From: Rhizobium sp. Q54
GTDB lineage: Bacteria; Pseudomonadota; Alphaproteobacteria; SMXS01
DNA: 12,243 nt
Reading direction: 5' to 3'
Assembly (NCBI GenBank): GCA_945872035.1
Contig: CAMBYA010000036.1
Coordinates: 1 to 12,243, forward strand
Notes under the pieces: generated by a model
Told to the model about the DNA's origin: nothing
The model's database searches: none
Seen by the model: only the letters and a program-made list of their open reading frames with translations
Part shown: piece after piece, positions 7,027 to 12,243 of the stretch
How the letters are laid out: each line of letters opens with the position of its first letter
How positions within the stretch are numbered: the first letter of the stretch is position 1
Made by a program: the position numbers and the translations under genes

Positions 7027-8172
7027 ATGAGCGAAGACGTTTACGTACTCGGCGTGGACATGATCAAGTTCGGGCGCTTCCCGCACCGGACCATCGACGG
7101 CCTGGGCGCGGAAGCGGCGCTGCTGGCGCTCGACGACGCCGGGCTGGGCATCAGGGACATGCAGGCGCTTTATCTGGGCAATGTGGGCCACGTCACCCAG
7201 TTCGTCGGCCAGAAGATCCTGCAGCAGATCGGCCAGACCGGCATTCCGGTGGTCAACTGCACCAACGCCTGCGCTTCGGGCGCGACCGCGTTCCGCGAGG
7301 CCTACCTGGCGGTGAAATCCGGCGAGTTCGACCTGGTGCTGGCGGTCGGCGTCGAGCAGATGGGCAAGGGCCTGCTGGGCAACGCGGGCGGCGGCGATGA
7401 CGGCATCCCGCGCGAGGGCCTGCTGGGCTCGCGGCTGATGCCGGCGCTGTTCGCCGAGGTCGGCATGGAGCATTCGCGGAAATACGGCACCAAGCCCGAG
7501 CATTTCGCCAAGGTGTCGGTGAAGAACCATCACCATTCGACGCTCAACCCGAAGGCGATGTACCAGATCGAGACGCCGCTCGAGGAGGTGATGGGCGCCG
7601 AGATGATCGCCTATCCCAACACCAAGCTGATGTGCTCGGTGAACGTGGACGGCTCGGCGGCGGCGGTCATCGCCTCGGCGAAGAAGGCGCGCGAGCTGGG
7701 CATGGGCCGCGCGGTACGGGTGCGTGCCTCGGCGCTGACCAGCGACCGCTTCACCCAGCGCGACCTCACCCTGCCCGACTTCAACACCTGCACAAGGGAC
7801 GCGGCCAGGATCGCCTACGAGAAGGCCGGCATCGGCCCGCAGGACATCAACCTGGTGGAACTGCACGACTGCTTCGCCACCGCCGAGATCGTCCACTACG
7901 AGAACCTGGGCCTGTGCGGCGAGGGCGAGGCCGGCGCATTCATCGATTCGGGCGCCACCTGGCTGGGCGGCAAGGTACCGGTCAACGTCTCGGGCGGCCT
8001 GCTGTCGAAGGGCCATCCGCTGGGCGCCACCGGCATCGCGAACATCTACGAGGTGGCGACCCATCTGCGCGGCGAGGCCGGCGCCCGGCAGGTCGAGGGC
8101 GCGCGGCTAGGCCTCACCCACGTGCTGGGCCTGGGTCAAGCCTGTGCGGTGCATGTGCTGGAGAAGGTGTAG
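7027..8172 (+). CDS. SCP2-type thiolase (acetyl-CoA acetyltransferase family)
   Basis: This 381-residue enzyme has the thiolase fold and would cleave a 3-ketoacyl-CoA with CoA, or run the reverse condensation. Cys82 in NACASGA is the nucleophile, HDCF at 280-283 is the fingerprint of SCP2-type thiolases, and His330 lies in GHPLGATG. The second catalytic cysteine, which classical thiolases carry in a C-terminal CxG motif, is replaced here (HVLGLG), as expected for the SCP2 type, where the HDCF cysteine takes over. All needed residues are therefore present, which argues for real thiolysis rather than the cysteine-less aldolase activity of Ltp2. No SCP2 sterol-carrier domain is fused. Ribosome site TAGGAGAA overlaps the DUF35 stop; the start is 10 bp after it. 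The 3' end overlaps the convergent transporter gene by 59 bp. Confidence 0.93.
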   Translation: MSEDVYVLGVDMIKFGRFPHRTIDGLGAEAALLALDDAGLGIRDMQALYLGNVGHVTQFVGQKILQQIGQTGIPVVNCTNACASGATAFREAYLAVKSGEFDLVLAVGVEQMGKGLLGNAGGGDDGIPREGLLGSRLMPALFAEVGMEHSRKYGTKPEHFAKVSVKNHHHSTLNPKAMYQIETPLEEVMGAEMIAYPNTKLMCSVNVDGSAAAVIASAKKARELGMGRAVRVRASALTSDRFTQRDLTLPDFNTCTRDAARIAYEKAGIGPQDINLVELHDCFATAEIVHYENLGLCGEGEAGAFIDSGATWLGGKVPVNVSGGLLSKGHPLGATGIANIYEVATHLRGEAGARQVEGARLGLTHVLGLGQACAVHVLEKV

Positions 8173-9571
8173 ACCACTCGGCCGACGCCCGGGCCGCTTC
8201 CGCGACCCTTTCCCGCTCGGTCCGCCTCGCGTTGCGGCGGGCGATGGCGTCGCGCATGTTGCCGTGGCGCGACTCGGTGATCGGATAGTGCCACGCCACC
8301 CAGGCGGTCAGGATCATGAAGACCGGCGGCCCCAGCGCGAACACCGCCTTCACTCCCCACAGGCTTTGCGCGTCGTTGGCCGCGCCTGGTTTTGGATCGA
8401 AGCCCAGCGTCGCCAGCGCGTAGAGCGCGATCGCGGGGCCTACCGACAGCGCCGCCTTGGTGATGAACGCCCAGACCGAGAAGAACAGGGCGGCGCGGTT
8501 CTGGCCGGTTTTGAGCGTGTCCAGGTCGATCACGTCGGCCTTCATGGAATTGGCGAGCACTGCCGACGAGCCGCCGCCGAAACCGGTCATGGCGGCGATC
8601 GGCAGCATCCACCAGAAGTCGCCCTGCCCCAGCAGCAGGTAGAATGGGCTGAAGCAAGGATAGACCATCAGGCAGGCGATCCAGGCCCGGTGCTTGCCGA
8701 TGCGCTTGGACAGCCAGACCCAGAACGGAATGCCGATGAGGCCGGCCAGGTAGAATACCAGCAGGAACAGGATCGCCAGCTTCTCCTCGCCCATCACGTT
8801 GCGCACGTAGTACAGCGCCGTCGCCGTCGCCACGGTGGTGCCCATGGAATTGACGAAGAAGGCGAACAGCAGCCGCTTGAACGGCCCGTTGCGCCACATG
8901 GCGACAATGCCGCGGCCGAACGAGATGGTCGGCGGCTTATACGCGGGATTCTCCGGCACGTTGGCCACGGTGAGCCCTACGGTGAGCGGCACCAGGATCA
9001 GCGTCATGATGCCGATCATGTGCAGCACCTCGCGGGTGCCGCCATAGGCGAACGCCAGCAAGGCGACCACCGGGATGATCTTGCTGGTCACGTTCGCGGC
9101 CATGCCGAGCCAGACGCGCGCGCCGACGATCACCGACCGCTCGTTGTAGTCGGTCGATAGCTCGGCTGCCCAGGCGTAATACGGGATCAGCAGCATGGTC
9201 CAGCCCAGCCAGAGCACCAGCATCCAGGTGAGGAAATACACGGCGTCGACGGGCGGATCGGGGAAGAACAGCTTGTAGATGGACAGCATGACGATCGGCA
9301 CGGAGGCGACCATCCAGACGCGCCGCCGGCCCCAGCGCGTTTTGGTCCGGTCGCTGAGATAACCGATCAGTGGATCGGTCACGCCGTCGAAGATGCGCGC
9401 CACCAGCCAGATCGTGCCGACGGCGGCAAGGCCCACGCCCAGGTCGGCGGAATAGTAGTTGAGCAGATATGCCGAGATCACGACGCTCGCCACCTGCAGC
9501 GGCATCTCGGACAGGCCATAGTAGAAAATCGTCCGCTTCGACAGCGGGCGGTGTCCCGTTTCCTCGACCAT
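8114..9571 (-). CDS. GPH-type (MelB-like) sugar/cation symporter of the MFS
   Basis: The product of 485 residues is an inner-membrane transporter with about twelve hydrophobic segments. The family signature sits at 61-84: FDGVTDP, then GYLSDRTKTRWGRRR, the acidic and basic residues of the glycoside-pentoside-hexuronide:cation symporters. These usually import sugars or glycosides with a cation, but many proteobacterial members lie next to catabolic genes for other acids or terpenoids, so the substrate is open. ATG 9571 is preferred to an in-frame start at 9673 because GGGGAG (9576-9581) lies four bases upstream and the extra 34 residues look non-native. The C-terminal tail after residue 455 or so is charged, and its last 19 codons overlap the 3' end of the thiolase gene in antisense. 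It may supply the substrate for the ligase-thiolase module; that is inference. Confidence 0.88.
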   Translation of the reverse strand: MVEETGHRPLSKRTIFYYGLSEMPLQVASVVISAYLLNYYSADLGVGLAAVGTIWLVARIFDGVTDPLIGYLSDRTKTRWGRRRVWMVASVPIVMLSIYKLFFPDPPVDAVYFLTWMLVLWLGWTMLLIPYYAWAAELSTDYNERSVIVGARVWLGMAANVTSKIIPVVALLAFAYGGTREVLHMIGIMTLILVPLTVGLTVANVPENPAYKPPTISFGRGIVAMWRNGPFKRLLFAFFVNSMGTTVATATALYYVRNVMGEEKLAILFLLVFYLAGLIGIPFWVWLSKRIGKHRAWIACLMVYPCFSPFYLLLGQGDFWWMLPIAAMTGFGGGSSAVLANSMKADVIDLDTLKTGQNRAALFFSVWAFITKAALSVGPAIALYALATLGFDPKPGAANDAQSLWGVKAVFALGPPVFMILTAWVAWHYPITESRHGNMRDAIARRNARRTERERVAEAARASAEWSTPSPAHAPHRLDPGPARG

Positions 9572-9575
9572 GATA

Positions 9576-9581
9576 CTCCCC
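9576..9581 (-). promoter_or_regulatory. Ribosome binding site of the GPH transporter
   Basis: GGGGAG on the minus strand, four bases before ATG 9571. It decides the start against the longer reading frame that begins at 9673. Confidence 0.7.
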
Positions 9582-9632
9582 AATATCGGCTGGCCCCGGC
9601 TCCCGTTAAGCAAACGTCCGTCTTCCCGTAAT

Positions 9633-9680
9633 GTCCAGCGAAGTTTCCGGCACGGGTGCAGAAAAACCGTCACGCTGGAC
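9633..9680. repeat. Perfect 8-bp inverted repeat between divergent genes
   Basis: GTCCAGCG (9633-9640) and CGCTGGAC (9673-9680) are perfect inverted copies, with a smaller dyad GCAC-GG-GTGC (9650-9659) near the centre. It lies between the transporter start (9571) and the first lipoprotein start (9699). It could be a paired operator site or a leader hairpin; there is no U-run, so a terminator is unlikely. Confidence 0.45.
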
Positions 9681-9698
9681 GCGCCGCGCCGCCGTGCT

Positions 9699-10052
9699 AT
9701 GAATCAGACGATGCGGATACGAACTCTCCTCATGACCCTCGGTCTGGTGGCGTTGGCGGCGTGCGGCGAGCCGCTGGGCAAGCAGCCCATGCTGGCCGGC
9801 TGCGAGGCCTCGGCCGTCGCCGTGAACCCGGAGCTGGACAGCGCTGCGCTGGATTATCGCGCGGTGGTCGGCCGCGAGGCGATCCTGCGGTTCCACGTGC
9901 CGGGCGTGGGCGTCGAGCGCAGTGCGGTCAACGTGAAGTGCAAGGTCAACATGCGCGGCGCCCTAAAGCGTATCACGATCGATGGTGTCCCCACGCAGGG
10001 CGAGGAACTGGCCGCCGCCCAGGCGGCATTCAGCGCCGCGGCCCGCCTGTGA
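9699..10052 (+). CDS. Small lipoprotein of unknown function, paralog 1
   Basis: This 117-residue precursor starts with a lipoprotein signal peptide: MNQTMRIR, hydrophobic core 10-18, lipobox LAAC at 19-22, so Cys22 is probably lipidated. Gly23 follows the cysteine, with no inner-membrane retention Asp at +2, so outer-membrane sorting is plausible. The mature part of about 95 residues has two more cysteines, Cys35 and Cys81, which could form a disulfide. The C-terminal 38 residues (79-116) align without gaps to the next gene, with 16 identities including Cys81, Gly87, Gly101-Glu102 and Ala110-Phe111. I do not recognise the family. No good ribosome site is visible before ATG 9699 or before the alternative ATG 9711; both leave the lipobox intact, so the exact start is uncertain. 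It is divergent from the GPH transporter. Confidence 0.7.
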   Translation: MNQTMRIRTLLMTLGLVALAACGEPLGKQPMLAGCEASAVAVNPELDSAALDYRAVVGREAILRFHVPGVGVERSAVNVKCKVNMRGALKRITIDGVPTQGEELAAAQAAFSAAARL

Positions 10053-10102
10053 CCCACTGCTCCGGGCGGCCTCGATCCACGTTCGGACAGCGCGATGCCA
10101 CC

Positions 10103-10131
10103 TTCTCCGTCGGCGGGCGTTGACCTATAAC
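10103..10131 (+). promoter_or_regulatory. Putative promoter of the second lipoprotein gene
   Basis: TATAAC (10126-10131) is a good -10, preceded at 17 bp by TTCTCC (10103-10108) as a weak -35. Transcription would start near 10138, after a possible TTG start at 10136, which agrees with translation beginning at GTG 10166. It suggests that the second lipoprotein gene can be expressed separately from the first. Confidence 0.4.
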
Positions 10132-10155
10132 CGGGTTGCGGAACAGCCGTCTTGA

Positions 10156-10161
10156 GGGAGG
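10156..10161 (+). promoter_or_regulatory. Ribosome binding site deciding GTG start of lipoprotein 2
   Basis: GGGAGG ends four bases before GTG 10166. It is the strongest ribosome site in this part of the window and rules in favour of the GTG over the upstream TTG at 10136. Confidence 0.65.
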
Positions 10162-10165
10162 TGTC

Positions 10166-10540
10166 GTGGTAAGGATCGTCAAAGGCGTGGCCTTCCTGGG
10201 GCTTGTATCCGCAGTGGCGGGCTGCGGCGTCGTGTACAAGAAGGAAGTGATCGTCAGCGCCTGCGTTTCTTCGGGGCGCACCTATGATGACGCGCTTCGC
10301 GTCGCCAAGGTGGACGGCCTGGTATCCGGGCCTGGAACCGCCGAGATCCGCTTCATTCCGCCCGAGGACGAGCCGGGCAAGAGCGAACGCGGCACGATCG
10401 TCGAATGCGCCGTCGACCTCGAAGGGGAGCTGGGCAAGATGAAGGTCGGCGGCGAGAAGGTCGGCGGCGAGAGGCTGGAGGCCGCCAGGGAAGCGTTCCG
10501 CGCCATCGCCCGCTCCTCTGCGTGGCAACTCGACCGGTGA
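10166..10540 (+). CDS. Small lipoprotein of unknown function, paralog 2
   Basis: From GTG 10166 the product is 124 residues: a short charged start (MVRIVK), hydrophobic core 7-17, and lipobox VAGC at 17-20, with Cys20 as the likely lipid site and Gly21 at +2. The mature part has two further cysteines, Cys33 and Cys81, matching Cys35 and Cys81 of the preceding lipoprotein. Residues 79-116 match that protein at 16 of 38 positions with no gap. The family is unknown to me. A perfect 15-bp tandem repeat at 10441-10470 encodes a doubled KVGGE unit. The gene follows paralog 1 by 113 bp, has its own promoter candidate, and faces the DHA2 exporter gene with 106 bp between the two stop codons. A cell-envelope role is the most one can infer. 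Confidence 0.75.
   Translation: MVRIVKGVAFLGLVSAVAGCGVVYKKEVIVSACVSSGRTYDDALRVAKVDGLVSGPGTAEIRFIPPEDEPGKSERGTIVECAVDLEGELGKMKVGGEKVGGERLEAAREAFRAIARSSAWQLDR
10441..10470. repeat. Perfect 15-bp tandem repeat, two units
   Basis: Two adjacent identical 15-mers (GAAGGTCGGCGGCGA) lie in frame inside the second lipoprotein gene and double the pentapeptide KVGGE. Length change by slippage would keep the frame. Confidence 0.9.
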
Positions 10541-10544
10541 TGGG

Positions 10545-10586
10545 GCGGCGCGCCGCACAGGCGTGACCGGCCGGAATCCGCGCGGA
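10545..10586. other. Cluster of three perfect palindromes between convergent genes
   Basis: Three perfect palindromes lie in line: GCGGCGCGCCGC (10545-10556), CCGGCCGG (10567-10574) and TCCGCGCGGA (10577-10586). They sit between the stop codons of the second lipoprotein gene and the DHA2 exporter gene. They may help end transcription from both sides, but no T-run follows, and short GC palindromes are common at this base composition. Confidence 0.35.
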
Positions 10587-10646
10587 GCGGTCCCAATCGC
10601 AGCCGAACCGAGACGCCGCCCTGCTGACTGCCCGTGGCTGTAACCG

Positions 10647-12095
10647 TCATTCGGCCGGCTGGTCGACGGGCGGCAGTTTCCGGCGGTAGCCGCTCATCAC
10701 CTCGCCCGCCTCCGGCGCCAGCTTGCGGAACCAGATCCAGGACGCGGCGCACATCAGGCCGGCGGCGCCGAAGATCGGCAGGAAGTCGCCGGGGTCGATG
10801 CGGGTGACCGCGTGGCCCGCGGCGACGCCGGGCATGAGGCTCAGCAGCAGGGCGGCGAACGCCACGCCCATGCCCAGGCTGAGCTGCTGGGCGACGCTGG
10901 AGAAGCTGGTGGCGTTGCTCATGCGCCCGTCGTCCACGTCGGCGAAGCTCAGCGCGTTGAGGCAGGTGAACTCCAGCGACCGGAAGAATCCCGAGACCAT
11001 CAGCAGCGCCAGCACCACCAGATAGGGCGTGTCCGGCTGGATCAGGCCGGTGGCGGCGAGCAACGCGCCGCTGAGCAGCGCGTTCCAGGTCAGCAGCGCC
11101 TTGAAGCCGAAACGGCGCAGCACCCTAGTCGCCACGGTCTTCATGGTCATGGCGCCGATGGCGGTGGCGAAGGTGAGCGCGCCGGATTCGAGCGGCGACA
11201 GGCCGAAGCCGAGCTGGAACATCAGCGGCAGCAGGAACGGCACGGTGCCGATGCCGATGCGGAACACCGAGCCGCCGACAGTGGCAATGCGGAAGGTGGG
11301 GATGCGCAGCAGCCGCAGGTCCAGCGCCGGATGCCGGCTGAGCAGCGCGTGGCGCACATAGAGCCCGAGCACCAGCGCCGCCACGACGAAGCCGGCGGCT
11401 ACCGCCCAGCCCGGCAGCAGGCCCCGGCCCAGATTGTCGATGGCGAAGGCGAAGGTGCCCAGCCCCACGCCAAGCAGCAGGAACCCCGCGATGTCGGGTT
11501 TTCTTGGCTTGGGTCCGGTGACGGGACCGATATAGCGCAGCGCCAGGAACAGGCCGAGCGCGCCGATCGGCAGGTTGATCAGAAAGATCCAGCGCCACGA
11601 CCAGTAGGTGGCGATGAAGCCGCCGACCAGCGGGCCCAGCGCCGGGCCGACCAGCGCCGGGATCACCACCCAGCTCATGGCCTGGACGAACTGGCTCTTG
11701 GGAATGGTGCGCAGCAGGATCAGCCGCCCGACGGGCATCATCATGGCGCCGCCCATGCCCTGGCAGATGCGCGCCAGGATCAGGGTGTTGAGGTCGACCG
11801 CCAGCGCGCAGCCCAGCGAGCTCAGGGTGAAGATGACGATGGCGGTGCAGAAGATGCGCCGGGCGCCGAAGCGGTCGGCCAGCCAGCCGCTCAGCGGGAT
11901 GAATATGGCGAGGCTGAGCATATAGGCGGTCATCGCCAGGTTGAGCGCCAGCGGGCTTTCGTCGAGGTCGCGGGCAATGGCGGGAATGGCGGTGGCGATC
12001 ACCGTGCTGTCGAGCGTCTCCATGAACAGGGCGCAGGCGATCACCAGCGGCACCAGCATGGACGGGCGATCTGCGGCAGACGACGATTTCGGCAA
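10647..12095 (-). CDS. DHA2-family (EmrB/QacA-like) MFS drug exporter
   Basis: This 482-residue inner-membrane protein is a proton-driven multidrug exporter of the 14-helix DHA2 branch. Visible motifs: D1 LDSTVIATAIP at 28-38, with Asp29 in helix 1; motif A GWLADRFGARRIF at 70-82; motif B around Arg109 in LILARICQGMGG; and the antiporter motif C GPALGPLVGGF at 150-160. The C-terminal tail is short and polar. Translation probably starts at ATG 12095, though a second Met at residue 13 (12059), just before helix 1, cannot be excluded and neither has a strong ribosome site. No TetR- or MarR-type regulator and no HlyD-type adaptor protein lie next to it, so it may work alone or pair with genes elsewhere. 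It converges with the lipoprotein pair, leaving 106 bp between stops. The exported compound is not readable from sequence. Confidence 0.9.
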   Translation of the reverse strand: MPKSSSAADRPSMLVPLVIACALFMETLDSTVIATAIPAIARDLDESPLALNLAMTAYMLSLAIFIPLSGWLADRFGARRIFCTAIVIFTLSSLGCALAVDLNTLILARICQGMGGAMMMPVGRLILLRTIPKSQFVQAMSWVVIPALVGPALGPLVGGFIATYWSWRWIFLINLPIGALGLFLALRYIGPVTGPKPRKPDIAGFLLLGVGLGTFAFAIDNLGRGLLPGWAVAAGFVVAALVLGLYVRHALLSRHPALDLRLLRIPTFRIATVGGSVFRIGIGTVPFLLPLMFQLGFGLSPLESGALTFATAIGAMTMKTVATRVLRRFGFKALLTWNALLSGALLAATGLIQPDTPYLVVLALLMVSGFFRSLEFTCLNALSFADVDDGRMSNATSFSSVAQQLSLGMGVAFAALLLSLMPGVAAGHAVTRIDPGDFLPIFGAAGLMCAASWIWFRKLAPEAGEVMSGYRRKLPPVDQPAE

Positions 12096-12121
12096 TGGAT
12101 CGATCCGGCTCGGGACGGGAC

Positions 12122-12150
12122 ACCTTAGGCCGAAGGCAGGGCCGGGCCAA
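12122..12150 (-). promoter_or_regulatory. Weak promoter candidate for the DHA2 exporter
   Basis: On the minus strand TTGGCC (12145-12150) and TAAGGT (12122-12127) are 17 bp apart, with 26 bp from the -10 to ATG 12095. The match to consensus is partial (4 of 6 and 3 of 6). Confidence 0.28.
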
Positions 12151-12176
12151 GGTTTTACCAGCGCCCGTGCAGGAAT

Positions 12177-12243
12177 TCAGGGCGCGGCAGGCACTCCGGC
12201 GTTTCTGAGCTGCAGCGCCTGCCCGTCGCCGTCGCCCCAGGGC
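12177..12243 (-). CDS. Possible C-terminal end of an unidentified protein (partial)
   Basis: The last 67 bases can be read on the minus strand as 21 residues, PWGDGDGQALQLRNAGVPAAP, followed by TGA at 12177-12179. The composition is protein-like and the orientation and spacing (81 bp before the exporter start) fit an upstream neighbour of the DHA2 gene. The fragment is too short to name or to prove coding. Confidence 0.35.
   Translation of the reverse strand, partial: PWGDGDGQALQLRNAGVPAAP

Noticed and set aside
6883..8064. Minus-strand open frame of 393 codons
   Set aside because: Antisense to the thiolase, no recognisable domain, no ribosome site.
7027..8172. Calling the thiolase an Ltp2-type aldolase of steroid side-chain breakdown
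   Set aside because: The DUF35 partner suggested it, but the nucleophilic cysteine and HDCF cysteine are intact and no other steroid genes are in the window.
10812..12128. Plus-strand open frame of 438 codons
   Set aside because: Antisense to the DHA2 exporter; extremely rich in Gln, Glu, Arg, Ala and His, as expected from the reverse of hydrophobic codons.
12161..12185. GCGCCC/GGGCGC stem as a terminator
   Set aside because: Only 6 bp of stem with a 13-base loop and no T-run on either strand; it also overlaps the possible partial gene.

Overview
The window is a dense, GC-rich stretch (by eye about 65% GC, most third codon positions G or C) with no stretch over 300 bases lacking a gene. Two Sec/lipobox proteins and two multi-pass transporters point to a Gram-negative bacterium. 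The base composition, the promoters and the mix of SCP2-type thiolase, DUF35 partner and AMP-forming CoA ligase fit a metabolically versatile alphaproteobacterium; the taxon is an inference. No tRNA, rRNA, CRISPR array, insertion sequence or phage gene is seen.

Left part (1-4868), all minus strand. Reading in the direction of transcription: two tandem, diverged paralogous exported proteins of unknown function (4868-3876 and 3808-2810), an MBL-fold metallohydrolase (2787-1891), a membrane-anchored protein with two tandem SAM-methyltransferase domains (1850-726), and the N-terminal 235 residues of an aldehyde dehydrogenase of the succinate-semialdehyde type (706 to beyond the left edge). The last four are spaced 22, 40 and 19 bp apart and look like one transcription unit. 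Both exported-protein genes are preceded by the same conserved 38-bp block, probably a duplicated promoter or operator.

Middle (5013-8172), plus strand. A tight three-gene operon encodes an acyl-CoA ligase, a DUF35 zinc-ribbon/OB-fold protein and an SCP2-type thiolase with an intact Cys/HDCF/GHP catalytic set. Together they read as an activate-then-cleave module for a carboxylic acid of unknown identity. A good sigma70-like promoter lies just upstream. A GPH-type sugar/cation symporter (9571-8114, minus) converges on the thiolase and overlaps its 3' end by 59 bp.

Right part (9699-12243). Two small tandem lipoproteins (9699-10052 and 10166-10540, plus) are homologous to each other, share two extra cysteines, and match nothing I can name. 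A convergent DHA2-type 14-helix drug exporter (12095-10647, minus) follows. The last 67 bases may hold the C-terminal end of another minus-strand gene.

The recurring theme is duplication: an internal 170-residue domain repeat in the methyltransferase, a pair of exported paralogs with duplicated upstream elements, a pair of lipoprotein paralogs, and a 15-bp tandem repeat inside the second lipoprotein gene. The most unusual items are the double-domain membrane methyltransferase and the unassigned exported and lipoprotein pairs.
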